A stretch of 64,000 nucleotides of DNA from Comamonadaceae bacterium ALPHA2B (GCA_005503065.1 SCOE01000009.1:1-64000); one strand, 5' to 3'. Positions 19,621-29,401 are shown, counted from the stretch's first letter. Made by a program: numbers and translations. The notes: generated from the sequence alone by a model not told the origin.

Positions 19621-21138
19621 TCATTCGGCGAGCCATTGACGCTCGACCTCGTGGCGCTGGATCTTTCCGGTGCTGCTGCGCGGGAACGCGGCCAGCTCGA
19701 CGAACCGGATCTCCTTGGGAACCTTGAAGCCGGCGAGCTGCTCGCGGCAGCGGCTCAGCAGGGGCTCGCCGTCGGCAGCCGCACCCGGCTGCACGGCGAC
19801 GAAGGCCACCGGTACCTCGCCCCAGCGCTCGTCGCGTCGGCGCACCACCACGGCGTCGGCCACCGCGGGCTGGGCCAGCAGCACGCGCTCGATCTCGGCC
19901 GGGTAGATGTTCTCGCCGCCGGACTTGATGAGGTACTTGACGCGGTCGACGAAGTCGAGCGAACCGTCGGCGCGGCGCACGAACAGGTCGCCCATGTGGA
20001 ACCAGCCGCCGCGGAAGTCGTGCGCGTTCACCTCGGGCGCGTTCCAGTAGCCGGAGAAGAGCGTCGGGCCGCGCAGCACGGCCTCCCCGGGTGTGCCCGG
20101 TGGCACGTCGCGGTCGTCGGCGTCGACCAGCCGCACGCGGCAGAAGCCCGACTCGCGCTTGGCCAGGCTCGTGGGCACGACGCCCGGCGCCAGCAGCGCG
20201 CCGGAGGCCGGCGCCAGACCGGTCTCGGTGGCGCCGAAGCTGTTGATGTAGGGCGCACCGAGCAGGCCGGTCAGCTCGGCGATCTGCTGCAGTGGCACCA
20301 GGTCGGCCATCGCGCCCACCAGCCGCACGCCGCGCGGGCGCGTGCGGTGGCGCTTCAGACCCTCGATGAGCAGGTCGATCATGCCGGGCATCGCCACCAG
20401 CCAGCCGATGGTCTCGCGCTCGATGGTCGCGCACAGGCGTTCGATGTCCAGACCGTCCTGCACGACGACCTTGCCGCCGAGCATCAGCGTGGCCAGGCTG
20501 AAGTCGGTGGCGGCCATGTGGAACAGCGGGCTCCAGGCCACGTAGGCGTGTTCGGCGCCGATGCCGTAGTCGGCGGCGAAGCACATCGCACGCGCCACCA
20601 TCGCGCGCTGGCTGATGACGGCGCCCTTGGGCAGGCCGGTGGTGCCGCTGGTGTAGAGGATGACCAAGCCCTGCTCGGCGTCGACCTCTTGCTGTGGATC
20701 GTCCTCGCTGCGGCCCTCAAGAAGGCCGTCGAACTCGGCATCCAGCCCGATCACCGGGCAGTCCGCCCAGCCGATGCGCGCCAGCACATCGGCATGGCGC
20801 CGCGAGACGAACACCAGGCGCGGCGACACGAGGCCGAGGCAATGCGCCGCCTCGCCGTCCGCCAGCCGCCAGTTCAGGCAGGCCACGATGGCACCGATCT
20901 TGGCCGCCGCGAGCTGCAGCCCGATGTACTCGCGCCGATTCTCCGCCAGCACCGCGATGCGATCGCCGGCACCCACGCCGCCGGCCAGCAGGGCCTGCGC
21001 GATGCGGCAGGCCCAGCCATCGAGTTGCCCGAAGCTCAGCGCGCCCTGCGCGTCCTGCAGCGCGGGCGCGTCGCGGCGCACGACCGCCTGCTTGCGCAGC
21101 AGGTCGGCGACGGTCAGGGGCAATGCCTTGCTCTGCAT
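19621..21138 (-). CDS. AMP-dependent acyl-CoA synthetase
   Basis: A 505-aa ANL-family ligase, first gene of the long minus-strand operon. Visible motifs are ILYTSGTTGLPKGAVIS (ATP loop), the NSFGATETGLAP region, GWFHMGDL, the hinge DRVKYLIKSGGENIYPAEIE, and the C-terminal catalytic lysine in RSSTGKIQRHEV. The size suits medium- to long-chain, aryl or alicyclic acid ligases. It probably performs the entry step of the pathway encoded downstream. The substrate is not deducible. Confidence 0.9.
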   Translation of the reverse strand: MQSKALPLTVADLLRKQAVVRRDAPALQDAQGALSFGQLDGWACRIAQALLAGGVGAGDRIAVLAENRREYIGLQLAAAKIGAIVACLNWRLADGEAAHCLGLVSPRLVFVSRRHADVLARIGWADCPVIGLDAEFDGLLEGRSEDDPQQEVDAEQGLVILYTSGTTGLPKGAVISQRAMVARAMCFAADYGIGAEHAYVAWSPLFHMAATDFSLATLMLGGKVVVQDGLDIERLCATIERETIGWLVAMPGMIDLLIEGLKRHRTRPRGVRLVGAMADLVPLQQIAELTGLLGAPYINSFGATETGLAPASGALLAPGVVPTSLAKRESGFCRVRLVDADDRDVPPGTPGEAVLRGPTLFSGYWNAPEVNAHDFRGGWFHMGDLFVRRADGSLDFVDRVKYLIKSGGENIYPAEIERVLLAQPAVADAVVVRRRDERWGEVPVAFVAVQPGAAADGEPLLSRCREQLAGFKVPKEIRFVELAAFPRSSTGKIQRHEVERQWLAE

Positions 21139-21195
21139 CCTTGGTTCGGGTTGATCGCGACTCGCGCCGAAGTCGGGGCGCCACGGGTCGGCCTG

Positions 21196-21224
21196 AGTCT
21201 ACCTAACGCTTGACAGTTTTACAA
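21196..21224 (-). promoter_or_regulatory. Candidate sigma-70 promoter for the minus-strand operon
   Basis: Read on the minus strand, TTGTAA (21224-21219) and TAGACT (21201-21196) are separated by 17 bp, upstream of the ligase gene at 21138. A CTAAC half-site (21203-21207) lies between them. Each hexamer matches the consensus at four of six positions. Prediction by eye only. Confidence 0.4.
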
Positions 21225-21238
21225 CGCCCCGTTAACCT
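21210..21238 (+). promoter_or_regulatory. Candidate sigma-70 promoter for the plus-strand operon
   Basis: TTGACA (21210-21215) and TAACCT (21233-21238) with a 17-bp spacer lie about 75 bp before the crotonase start. It overlaps the oppositely oriented promoter at 21196-21224, so one bound regulator could control both operons. Confidence 0.5.
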
Positions 21239-21313
21239 TGTCGACGAATCTGGAGGCTGGCGCGCTCTTCCTGGGCGCGGCCCGCCAAGAACACAAAATC
21301 CAAGGAGACAGCC

Positions 21314-22114
21314 TTGCATTCGTACACGGCGCTGCGCTACGAGAGGCGGGCGCAGACCGCCTGGCTCACGTTGAACCGCCCCGACGCGATGAACGCGCTG
21401 TCGGACGCGTTGTGCGACGAACTCGCCGATGCCATCGGCCGCATTGAGCGCGACCGCGACGTGCGCGTGGCGGTGCTCACCGGCGCGGGGCGGGCCTTTT
21501 GCGCCGGCGCCGACCTGAAGGGCGTGTTCGAAGGTGGCACCGCTGCGCCGGACGATGAAGACCCGCTCAACGCCTTTCTCGACCGCATTGCCGGGATGAT
21601 CGACCGGCTGCGCGTGCTGCCCAAACCCACCATCGCTGCACTCAACGGCCTGACGATGGCCGGCGGCCTCGAGCTGGCGATGGCCTGCGACTTGATCATC
21701 GCCGCCGAAGGCGCGCGCATCGGCGATGCGCACGCCAACTTCGGCGTCTTTCCTGGCGCAGGCGGCGCGGCCGTGCTGCCGCGGCGCATCGGCCCCACGG
21801 CGGCCAAGTACCTGCTGTTCACCGGCGACACGCTGCCGGCGGCCGAGCTGGTGCCGCTGGGCCTGGTGAACCGCGTCGTCCCCGACGCCGAACTCGCTGC
21901 CGAGGTGGACAAGCTCGCCACGCGCATCGCCTCCAAGAGCCCGCTGGTGCTGCGGCGCATGAAGCAGGCCGTGGCCGACGGGCTGGATCAGCCGCAGGCC
22001 ACCGCGCTGCGCCTGGAGCGCCTGGTGCTGGATGCCCACCGCCACTCGCACGACATCCGCGAAGGGGTCGCCGCCTTCGTTGGCAAGCGCAAGCCCGAGT
22101 TCAAGGGCTGCTGA
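21314..22114 (+). CDS. Enoyl-CoA hydratase/isomerase family protein
   Basis: A 266-aa crotonase. The start codon is TTG at 21314, with AAGGAG at the right distance; no ATG fits the N-terminus. The first catalytic Glu is present (MAGGLELAMACD), but the second position reads His in IGDAHANFGVFPGAGG, so only one acid remains. This may indicate an isomerase-like or altered hydratase chemistry. It is the first gene of the plus-strand operon, followed closely by a thiolase gene. Confidence 0.87.
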   Translation: MHSYTALRYERRAQTAWLTLNRPDAMNALSDALCDELADAIGRIERDRDVRVAVLTGAGRAFCAGADLKGVFEGGTAAPDDEDPLNAFLDRIAGMIDRLRVLPKPTIAALNGLTMAGGLELAMACDLIIAAEGARIGDAHANFGVFPGAGGAAVLPRRIGPTAAKYLLFTGDTLPAAELVPLGLVNRVVPDAELAAEVDKLATRIASKSPLVLRRMKQAVADGLDQPQATALRLERLVLDAHRHSHDIREGVAAFVGKRKPEFKGC

Positions 22115-22132
22115 CCCTTTCAAGGAATGCCC

Positions 22133-23383
22133 GTGAGCACCGCCGCCCTCCCCCCCGCCTACGTCGCCGGCGTCGGCATGACGCCGACCGGCAAGTTCCT
22201 CGACCGCAGCATCAAGCAGCTCACCGCCGACGCGGTGACCGCCGCTCTGGCCGATGCCGGGCTGGCCGTCGCCGACATCCAGGCCGCCTACTTCTCCAAT
22301 GCCACGCAGGGCGTGCTCGAGGGTCAGACCATGGTGCGCGGCCAGATCGCGCTGCGCCCGCTGGGTATCGAGGGCATCCCGGTCTACAACCTGGAGAACG
22401 CCTGCGCCAGCGCCAGCTCAGCCTTCAACCTGGCAGTGCAGGCGGTGCGTTCGGGCGAGGTGGAGGTGGCACTGGCCGTCGGCGCCGAGAAGATGTTCTG
22501 CACCGACAAGGCCAAGATGTTCAGTGTCTTCGACGGGGCCTGGGACCTGCAGGACATCGAGGGCAACAAGACGACGCTGCTGGCCATGGGCCGCGGCATC
22601 GAGCCGCCCGACGGCAGCACCTCGAAGGCGCCTTACAGCCTGTTCATGGACATCTACGCCGCATTCGGCCGCTTCCACATGCGCGAGTTCGGCACCACGC
22701 AGCGGCAGTTCGCCGCGGTCGCCGCCAAGAACCACGGCCACTCGGCGCACAACCCGCTGGCGCAGTACCGCAACACCTACACCGTCGAGCAGGTGCTCGC
22801 GGCGCCGCCGATCACCTACCCGCTGACCCTGCCGATGTGCGCGCCGATCAGCGACGGCGCCGCCGCCGCCATCGTCTGCTCCGAGGCGGCGCTGGCGCGC
22901 CTCGCCGACCGGCGCCGCGCCGTGCGTGTGCTGGCCTCGGTGGTGGCCACCGGTACCACGCGCAAGCCCGAGGACGTGGGCGGGCACATCACCGCGAAGG
23001 CGTCCAGGCTCGCCTACGAGCGCGCCGGCGTCGGCCCGCAGGACATCTCGGTGGCCGAGGTGCACGATGCCACCGCCATCGGCGAGATCGTGCAGTCCGA
23101 GAACCTGGGCTTCTGCGAGTTCGGTGCCGGCGGCGCGCTGGCCGAGAGCGGCGCCACCACGGTGGGCGGGCGCATCCCGATCAACACCTCGGGCGGGCTC
23201 GAATCCAAGGGCCATCCGATCGGCGCCACCGGCATCGGCCAGTTGCACGAGCTGGTCACGCAGCTGCGCGGCGAGGCCGGCGCGCGCCAGGTGCAGGGCG
23301 CGCGGCTGGCCATGGCCGAGAACGGCGGCGGCCTCTACGGCATCGAGGAAGCCGTCTGCGCCATCACCATCCTCGGCCGCTGA
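22133..23383 (+). CDS. Thiolase family protein (SCP-x type)
   Basis: A 416-aa thiolase-fold protein. GTG at 22133 is preferred because AAGGA ends 6 bases before it; the ATG at 22127 directly abuts the AAGGA. The nucleophilic Cys is at about residue 91 (ENACASASSAF) and the catalytic His is in LESKGHPIGATG. The second Cys of classical thiolases is not conserved (MAENGGGLYG), as is common in the SCP-x group. It lies 18 bp after the crotonase and before a dehydrogenase. Confidence 0.88.
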   Translation: MSTAALPPAYVAGVGMTPTGKFLDRSIKQLTADAVTAALADAGLAVADIQAAYFSNATQGVLEGQTMVRGQIALRPLGIEGIPVYNLENACASASSAFNLAVQAVRSGEVEVALAVGAEKMFCTDKAKMFSVFDGAWDLQDIEGNKTTLLAMGRGIEPPDGSTSKAPYSLFMDIYAAFGRFHMREFGTTQRQFAAVAAKNHGHSAHNPLAQYRNTYTVEQVLAAPPITYPLTLPMCAPISDGAAAAIVCSEAALARLADRRRAVRVLASVVATGTTRKPEDVGGHITAKASRLAYERAGVGPQDISVAEVHDATAIGEIVQSENLGFCEFGAGGALAESGATTVGGRIPINTSGGLESKGHPIGATGIGQLHELVTQLRGEAGARQVQGARLAMAENGGGLYGIEEAVCAITILGR

Positions 23384-23421
23384 CGGCCCGCCGCAACAAG
23401 CCTCCGACAAGCCGACCGATC

Positions 23422-24582
23422 ATGAATTTCCTGCCGACCGACGAACAACGCCTCGCCGTCGAGGGCTTCAACCGCTTCCTCGACACCAGGCTCGAGCCCA
23501 TCGTGCGCCGCTACCAGCCCGACAAGCTGATCGAGAAGGAGCGCATGCTGGAGATCTTCCAGATGATGCTGCCCTACGGGATGGGCGGCAACGGCCTGAT
23601 CTCGGAAGCGAACGGCGGCCTGGGCATGCCGTGGCTGACCTACGCGATGATGTACGACAACCTCGCCCGCGTCTCGGGCGACGTCGCCATCTCGCTGCTG
23701 ATCCAGCAGTTGGGCGCCTACTCGCTGGAGGTGTGCAGCAACGACGCGATGCGGCAGAAGTACCTGCCGCGCATGGTGCGCGCCGAGATCATCGCCTGCA
23801 GCGGCATCAGCGAGCCGGGCGTGGGCAGCAACGTCGCCGAGGTCACCTGCCGCGCCAAGGCCGACGGTGACCACTTCATCGTCAGCGGCGAGAAGACCTG
23901 GATCTCCAACGGCCACTACTCCGATTTCTGCATGGTCATCGTACGCACGTCGGACGAGGGCGCGCGCGGCCTGTCGATGATCCTGGTCGACCGCCAGGAG
24001 CACGGCTACGAGAGCCGCAACATCGACAAACTGGGCCTGAACAGCACCTCCACCGCGCAACTCTTCTTCGACAACGTGCGCGTGCCGGCCGGCAACATGA
24101 TGATCCAGGCCGGCACCGGCCTGAAGAACACGCTGGTGCTGTTCGAGAAGGCGCGGCCCATGGTCGGCCTGACCTCGGTGGGCATCGCGCAGGCGGCGCT
24201 GAACAAGGCCGTGGCCTACGCCAAGGAACGCCGCCAGCACGGCAAGCCGATCGGCCAGCACCAGCTGATCCAGGGCATGCTGGCCGACTCGGCGATCCAG
24301 CTCGACGCAGCGCGTCTCCTGATCTACCGCGCCTTCAACCTCATCGACCACGGTGTGCGCAGCGAGGTCGAAAGTGCCATGGCCAAGTGCTATGCCACGG
24401 AAATTGCGGTGGACGTCGCCTCCAAGGCGGTGCAGATCCACGGCGGCAACGGCATCACCAAGGACTTCGGCGTCGAGCTGCTGTTCCGCAACGCCCGCAT
24501 GATGACCATCCCCGACGGCACCACCGAGATCCAGAAGCTGATCATCGGCCGCGCGCTGACCGGTCTCAATGCCTTCTCCTGA
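23422..24582 (+). CDS. Acyl-CoA dehydrogenase with Asp at the catalytic Glu position
   Basis: A 386-aa acyl-CoA dehydrogenase of the medium-/short-chain architecture. SGISEPGVGSNVAEV, the WISNG segment, FEKARPMVGLTSVGIAQ and VQIHGGNGITKDFGVE are all in place. Where the canonical motif reads EGT, this protein has IPDGTTEIQ, so the expected catalytic base is Asp instead of Glu, and the helix position used by isovaleryl-type enzymes is Ala. It therefore likely uses the shorter acid or has altered substrate geometry. The last 14 bp overlap the following ATPase gene. Confidence 0.9.
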   Translation: MNFLPTDEQRLAVEGFNRFLDTRLEPIVRRYQPDKLIEKERMLEIFQMMLPYGMGGNGLISEANGGLGMPWLTYAMMYDNLARVSGDVAISLLIQQLGAYSLEVCSNDAMRQKYLPRMVRAEIIACSGISEPGVGSNVAEVTCRAKADGDHFIVSGEKTWISNGHYSDFCMVIVRTSDEGARGLSMILVDRQEHGYESRNIDKLGLNSTSTAQLFFDNVRVPAGNMMIQAGTGLKNTLVLFEKARPMVGLTSVGIAQAALNKAVAYAKERRQHGKPIGQHQLIQGMLADSAIQLDAARLLIYRAFNLIDHGVRSEVESAMAKCYATEIAVDVASKAVQIHGGNGITKDFGVELLFRNARMMTIPDGTTEIQKLIIGRALTGLNAFS

Positions 24583-25378
24583 CGTGACGTCGACAGCCCC
24601 CTCGTCCACGACGGCCGCGGTGCTGAAGGCCGAAGGCGTGACCCTGCGCTTCGGCGGCGTCACGGCGCTGTCGGACGTGAGCATCGAGGTGCGCGCCGAC
24701 GAGATGCTCGCCGTGATCGGCCCCAATGGCGCGGGAAAGAGCTCGCTGATGAACGTGCTCAGCGGCTTCTACCGCCCCCAGCAGGGCCGGCTCGCGTACG
24801 AAGGACGCGACCTGCTCGGCCGCCCGGTGCACGAGATCGCGCGCCAGGGCGTAGTGCGCACCTTCCAGGGCACGCACCTGTTCCCGCACATGACGGTGCT
24901 GGACAACATCCTCATCGGCCGCCACGCGCACATGCGCGGCGGCCTGCTGCAGGCCTTTGCCTACTTCCCGTGGACGCAGCGCGAGGAAGCCCGGCATCGC
25001 CAGGTGGCCGAGGACATCGTCGACTTCCTCGAGATCGAGAACATCCGCCACCAGCCGGTGGGCTCGCTCGGCTACGGCCTGCGCAAGCGCGTCGATCTCG
25101 GCCGCGCGCTGGCCATGGAGCCCAAGGTGCTGCTGATGGACGAGCCGATGGCCGGCATGAACACCGAGGAGAAGGAAGACCTCGCCCGCTTCGTCATCGA
25201 CGTGCGCGAGGCGCGCCGCATCCCGGTGGTGCTGGTCGAACACGACATGGGTGTGGTGATGGACCTCGCCGATCGCGTGGCCGTGCTCGACTTCGGGCGC
25301 AAGATCGCCGACGGCACGCCGGCCCAGGTGCAGGCCGACCCGGCGGTGATCCAGGCCTATCTGGGAGCGGCCGCTTGA
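24569..25378 (+). CDS. livG: Liv-type ABC transporter ATP-binding protein (LivG-like)
   Basis: A 269-aa ATPase subunit of a branched-chain-amino-acid-type (HAAT) importer. The Walker A motif GPNGAGKSS is at residues 51-59 and Walker B VLLMDEP at about 188. The signature segment is LGYGLRKRVDLGRAL at about 167, a departure from the usual LSYGQQR form. The C-terminal LivG-like region includes LVEHDMGVVMDLADRV. It overlaps the dehydrogenase gene and is followed by a ligase gene inserted before the permease genes. Confidence 0.92.
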   Translation: MPSPDVTSTAPSSTTAAVLKAEGVTLRFGGVTALSDVSIEVRADEMLAVIGPNGAGKSSLMNVLSGFYRPQQGRLAYEGRDLLGRPVHEIARQGVVRTFQGTHLFPHMTVLDNILIGRHAHMRGGLLQAFAYFPWTQREEARHRQVAEDIVDFLEIENIRHQPVGSLGYGLRKRVDLGRALAMEPKVLLMDEPMAGMNTEEKEDLARFVIDVREARRIPVVLVEHDMGVVMDLADRVAVLDFGRKIADGTPAQVQADPAVIQAYLGAAA

Positions 25379-27396
25379 ACGCAATGGACGTTAGCCTGAA
25401 GCAGGCTGCCGGCAGCGGCGCCGCGATGGCCGAGCCGGCCCGTGGCGCCGTCGCGGCGACAGCAATGAAGACTCAGACGCTTCCGCAGATGCTGCTGGCC
25501 CACGCGCGCACGCGGCCGCAGCAACTGGCGCAGCGCGTCAAGCGCAAGGGCATCTGGCGCTGCCACACCTGGGCCGAGGTGCAGGACACCGTGCGCGCCC
25601 TCGCGCTTGGCGCGGCGGCACTCGGCCTCGAGCGCGGCGACACCGCGGTCGTCGTCGGCGAAAACGAGCCCGAGCACTTCTGGTCGCTGTTCGCGGCCCA
25701 GTCGCTGGGCGCGAAGACCGTGTCGATCTACCCCGACGCCACGGCCGACGAACTGCTCTACCTGTGCGAAGACTCGCAGGCCCGATTCATTTTCGCGCAG
25801 GACCAGGAACAGGTCGACAAGGCACTGGCCATCGCCGCCAAGCTGCCCGGCCTGTGCGGCATCGCCTACTGGGACGACGCCGGCATGTGGTCGTACCGGC
25901 ACGACCTGCTGCACGGTTTCGACACCCTGTGCGCCGCCGGCCGCAAGGAGCACGAGCGCCACCCAGAGCGCTTCGAGCAGGCCGTCGAAGCGGGGCGCTT
26001 CGACGACCTGGCGCTGCTCACCTACACCTCGGGCACCACCAGCAAGCCCAAGGGCGTGATGGTCAGCCACCGCTGGCTGGTGGACAACGCCAGCCGCATG
26101 CTCAGCGCGCTGCCGCTGGAACCCGGCATGGAGTACCTGTCTTACACGCCGCTGGCCTGGATCACCGAGCAGCTGCTGGGCGTCACGCTCGGGCTGATGC
26201 TGCCGCTGGTGGTCAACTTCCCCGAGGGCCCGGATCAGGTGCTGCCCAACATCCGCGAGCTGTCGCCGCACATGGTGCTGTTCGGGCCGCGGCAGTGGGA
26301 GAGCATCGCCGCCACCATCGAGGCGCGCATGCTGCACGCCAGCCGCCTGCCGCGCGCGCTGTACCGGTGGAGCGTACGCGTGGGCCATGCGGTGCGCGTG
26401 GCGCGTCTCGAAGGGCGCACCGCGCCGCTGTCGGCTCGCCTGCTGCTGCCGCTCGCCGAACTTCTGACCCTGCACGCGGTGCGCGACCAGTTCGGCTTCC
26501 TGCGTTCGCGCATCGCGGTCTCGGGCGGCACCGCGATGGCGCCGGACGTGTTCCGCCTGTTCCACGCCCTGGGCGTGCCGCTGCGCAACATCTACGGCTG
26601 CTCGGAGTTCGGCCTCATCGCCGGCCACCGCGGCGAGCGCTACGACCTCGAGACCGTGGGGCCGCTGCTGACGGTGGCACCGGGCTTCGGCGCGGCGCTG
26701 GAATCCAGGGTCGATGCCAATGGCGAGCTGCTGCTGCGCGGCGGCACCGGTTTCCTCGGCTACTGGCAAAAGCCAGAGAAGACCGCCGCGCTCGACCGCG
26801 ACGGCTGGTTCGCCAGCGGCGACGCGGTGCGCGCCACCGAGCGCGGCGAGATCGTCTTCCTCGACCGCGTGGAGCACCTCGTCAAGCTCGCCGGAGGACA
26901 CGCGTATCCGCCGCAGTTCATCGAGACGCGGCTGCGCTTCTCGCCCTTCATCAAGGACGTGATGGTGCTGGGCGACGCGACGCGACCCTGGGTGGGCGCG
27001 CTGGTCAACATCGACATGGGCGTGGCCTCGCGCTGGGCCGAGGAGCGCCGCATCGCGTTCTCCACCTTCACCGATCTGTCGCAGCGGCGGGAGATCCGTG
27101 CCCTGGTGCGCGACGAGATCGCGCGCATCAATGCCTTCCTGCCCGAGGGCTCGCGCGTCGTGCGCTTCGCCAACTTCCCGAAGGAGCTGGACGCCGACGA
27201 AGGCGAGCTCACGCGCACGCGCAAGCTGCGCCGCGAGTTCCTCGAACAGCGCTATCGCGTGCTGATCGAAGGGCTGTACGGCGGCGCCACCGACATCGAC
27301 TGCCAGATCGCCGTCACCTACCAGGACGGCCGACAGGGCGTGCTGCGCGCCAAGGTGACAGGCACCGATGTGATTACAGCGGCGGGCACGACATGA
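25375..27396 (+). CDS. Long-chain-type AMP-dependent acyl-CoA synthetase embedded in the liv operon
   Basis: A 673-aa ligase of the FadD/ACSL type. Motifs: LLTYTSGTTSKPKGVMVSH, YTPLAWITEQ, NIYGCSEFG, GWFASGDAV and a C-terminal region with long-chain-type layout, LTRTRKLRREFLEQRY. TTG at 25375 has GGGAG 7 bases upstream and overlaps the livG stop (TTGA); ATG at 25384 is the alternative, and MAEPARG a later one. Its stop overlaps the livH start (ATGA). Insertion between livG and livH suggests that uptake is coupled to CoA activation of an imported acid. Confidence 0.88.
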   Translation: MNAMDVSLKQAAGSGAAMAEPARGAVAATAMKTQTLPQMLLAHARTRPQQLAQRVKRKGIWRCHTWAEVQDTVRALALGAAALGLERGDTAVVVGENEPEHFWSLFAAQSLGAKTVSIYPDATADELLYLCEDSQARFIFAQDQEQVDKALAIAAKLPGLCGIAYWDDAGMWSYRHDLLHGFDTLCAAGRKEHERHPERFEQAVEAGRFDDLALLTYTSGTTSKPKGVMVSHRWLVDNASRMLSALPLEPGMEYLSYTPLAWITEQLLGVTLGLMLPLVVNFPEGPDQVLPNIRELSPHMVLFGPRQWESIAATIEARMLHASRLPRALYRWSVRVGHAVRVARLEGRTAPLSARLLLPLAELLTLHAVRDQFGFLRSRIAVSGGTAMAPDVFRLFHALGVPLRNIYGCSEFGLIAGHRGERYDLETVGPLLTVAPGFGAALESRVDANGELLLRGGTGFLGYWQKPEKTAALDRDGWFASGDAVRATERGEIVFLDRVEHLVKLAGGHAYPPQFIETRLRFSPFIKDVMVLGDATRPWVGALVNIDMGVASRWAEERRIAFSTFTDLSQRREIRALVRDEIARINAFLPEGSRVVRFANFPKELDADEGELTRTRKLRREFLEQRYRVLIEGLYGGATDIDCQIAVTYQDGRQGVLRAKVTGTDVITAAGTT

Positions 27397-28280
27397 TCAT
27401 CGAGTTCCTCAACTACGCCCTCAACGGCGCCCTGCTCGGCCTGCTGTACGCACTGGTGGCGATGGGCTTCGTCGTCATCTACCGCGCCAGCAAGGTGTTC
27501 AACATGGCCACCGGCGAGATGCTGGTGCTCGGCGCCTTCCTCGTGTGGTGGGCGGTGGCCTCGCGCGGGCTGCACCCGGCGCTGGGCATCGCCGCGGCGC
27601 TGGTCATCGCGGTGGTGGTGGGGCTGGCGATCGAGCGGCTGTTCTTCCGCCGCCTGATCGGCGAATCGGTGTTCTCGATGATCATGGTCACGATCGGCCT
27701 GCTCATTCTCACGCGCGGCCTGGTGCTGGTGATCTGGGGGCCGCAGGAACGCGCGTTCCCCGCGCTCATCCCGCTCGCGCCGCTGATCGTCGGCGAGATG
27801 ATCATCCCGCGCCCGCTCGCCGCGGCCGGCGTGGTGGCGGTGGTCTTCGCGCTCGCCCTGCATTGGTTCTTCAACCGCAGCCGCACGGGCCTGGCGATGT
27901 CGGCGGTGGCCGAAGACCACCAGATCGCGCTGTCCATGGGCATCAGCGTGCGCCGCTCGATCGCCTTCGCGTGGGCACTGGGCGGCGTGCTGTCGGTGAT
28001 CTCGTCCATCGTCTACCTGAGCGGCAAGTCGCTGACCTTCCTGTCGTCCGAGATCGGCTTCGCGGCGCTGCCGGTGGCCCTGCTCGCGGGGCTGGAGTCG
28101 ATCCGCGGGCTGCTGCTGGCCGGCCTGATCGTCGGCGTCGTGCAGGGTCTCACCTCGGCCTACATCGACCCTCTGATCGGCGGCAACGCCGCGTCGGTGG
28201 TGCCCTACATCTTCATGCTCGTCGTGCTGGCGGTGCGTCCCAACGGGATGTTCGGCTGGAAGCGCATCGAGCGGGTCTGA
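27393..28280 (+). CDS. livH: Liv-type ABC transporter permease (LivH-like)
   Basis: A 295-aa integral membrane permease with about eight hydrophobic segments. The family signatures are near the N-terminus (GLLYALVAMGFVVIYRASKVFNMATGE) and the conserved GISVRRSIAFAWALGG loop. It would form the inner-membrane channel with the LivM-like protein encoded next. The ATG at 27393 overlaps the stop of the ligase gene. Confidence 0.92.
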   Translation: MIIEFLNYALNGALLGLLYALVAMGFVVIYRASKVFNMATGEMLVLGAFLVWWAVASRGLHPALGIAAALVIAVVVGLAIERLFFRRLIGESVFSMIMVTIGLLILTRGLVLVIWGPQERAFPALIPLAPLIVGEMIIPRPLAAAGVVAVVFALALHWFFNRSRTGLAMSAVAEDHQIALSMGISVRRSIAFAWALGGVLSVISSIVYLSGKSLTFLSSEIGFAALPVALLAGLESIRGLLLAGLIVGVVQGLTSAYIDPLIGGNAASVVPYIFMLVVLAVRPNGMFGWKRIERV

Positions 28281-28295
28281 AAGAGTCTGCCCGCG

Positions 28296-29348
28296 ATGGA
28301 TCCCTCCGGCACCTTCTTCACGCGCTACGAGCACGACAGTGCGCTCGTGCGCACGCGCGCGCAGTGGCTCGCGCTGGCGCTGTTCGCAGCGGCGCTGCTG
28401 GTGTTTCCCTGGTTCGCCTCGCCGCGCTTGGTGGCGGTGGCCAACCTGATGTTCATCACCGCCATCGTCGTCGTCGGGCTGCAGATCACCACCGGCTGCG
28501 CCGGGCAGATCAACCTCGGCCAGGCGGCTTTCATGGGCGTGGGCGCCTACGGCGCCAGCGTGATGGAGGTCAAGCTCGGCCTGCCGTTCTGGGTGGCGGT
28601 GCCGGTGGGCGGCGTGCTGGCCGCCTCGGCCGGCTGGGCCTTCGGGCTCACCGCTTCGCGCATCAAGGGCTTCTACCTGGCACTGACCACCATCGCCGCG
28701 CAGTTCCTGTTCGTGTTCGTGGTGCTGAACCTGCCCTCGTCGTGGTTGGGCGGGGTCAACGGCTTCAGCCTGCAGCCGGCGCGGCTGGGGGCCCTGGTGT
28801 TCGACAGCGACCGCGCGCTGTACCACCTCTTCCTCGCCGCCACCGCGGTGATGGTGTTCGGCGCCTTCGGCATCCTGCGCAGCCGCCACGGCCGCGCGTT
28901 CGAGGCGGTGCGCGACGACGACGTGGCCGCCGGCATGATGGGCATTGACGTGGCCGGCACCAAGGCGCGCGCCTTCGTCGTCGGCGCCTTCTACGCCGGC
29001 ATCGGCGGCGCGCTGTGGGCCTACCAGATCCGCTTCGTCTCGGTCGACCAGTTCACGCTGTTCAACTCGATCTGGTTCATCGCGATGATGATCGTCGGCG
29101 GGCTCGGCTCGATCGTCGGCGCACTGATCGGCACCGTGGTCATCCGCGCCGTGCAGGAGACCATCACCAGCGTCGGACCCGACCTGATCGAGCGCTTCCC
29201 GGCGCTCAGCACCGATCTGGTCTTCGCCAGCATGAACGTTTTCCTGGGGCTGGTGATCACCGGCTTCCTGCTGCTCGAGCCCAAGGGCCTGATGCACCGC
29301 TGGAACATCTTCAAGGCCACCTATCGCTTGTGGCCCTTCCCGCACTGA
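28296..29348 (+). CDS. livM: Liv-type ABC transporter permease (LivM-like)
   Basis: A 350-aa permease, partner of the LivH-like protein. It has about nine to ten hydrophobic segments, the QINLGQAAFMGVGAYGAS signature, and the conserved cytoplasmic loop GRAFEAVRDDDVAAGMMGID, followed by GGLGSIVGALIG. It ends with a short polar tail. The gap to livH is 15 bp. Confidence 0.92.
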   Translation: MDPSGTFFTRYEHDSALVRTRAQWLALALFAAALLVFPWFASPRLVAVANLMFITAIVVVGLQITTGCAGQINLGQAAFMGVGAYGASVMEVKLGLPFWVAVPVGGVLAASAGWAFGLTASRIKGFYLALTTIAAQFLFVFVVLNLPSSWLGGVNGFSLQPARLGALVFDSDRALYHLFLAATAVMVFGAFGILRSRHGRAFEAVRDDDVAAGMMGIDVAGTKARAFVVGAFYAGIGGALWAYQIRFVSVDQFTLFNSIWFIAMMIVGGLGSIVGALIGTVVIRAVQETITSVGPDLIERFPALSTDLVFASMNVFLGLVITGFLLLEPKGLMHRWNIFKATYRLWPFPH

Positions 29349-29401
29349 ACCCGACCACCGACCCGCGCCGACATCGGCGCTTCAACCACGAGGAGATCCT
29401 C

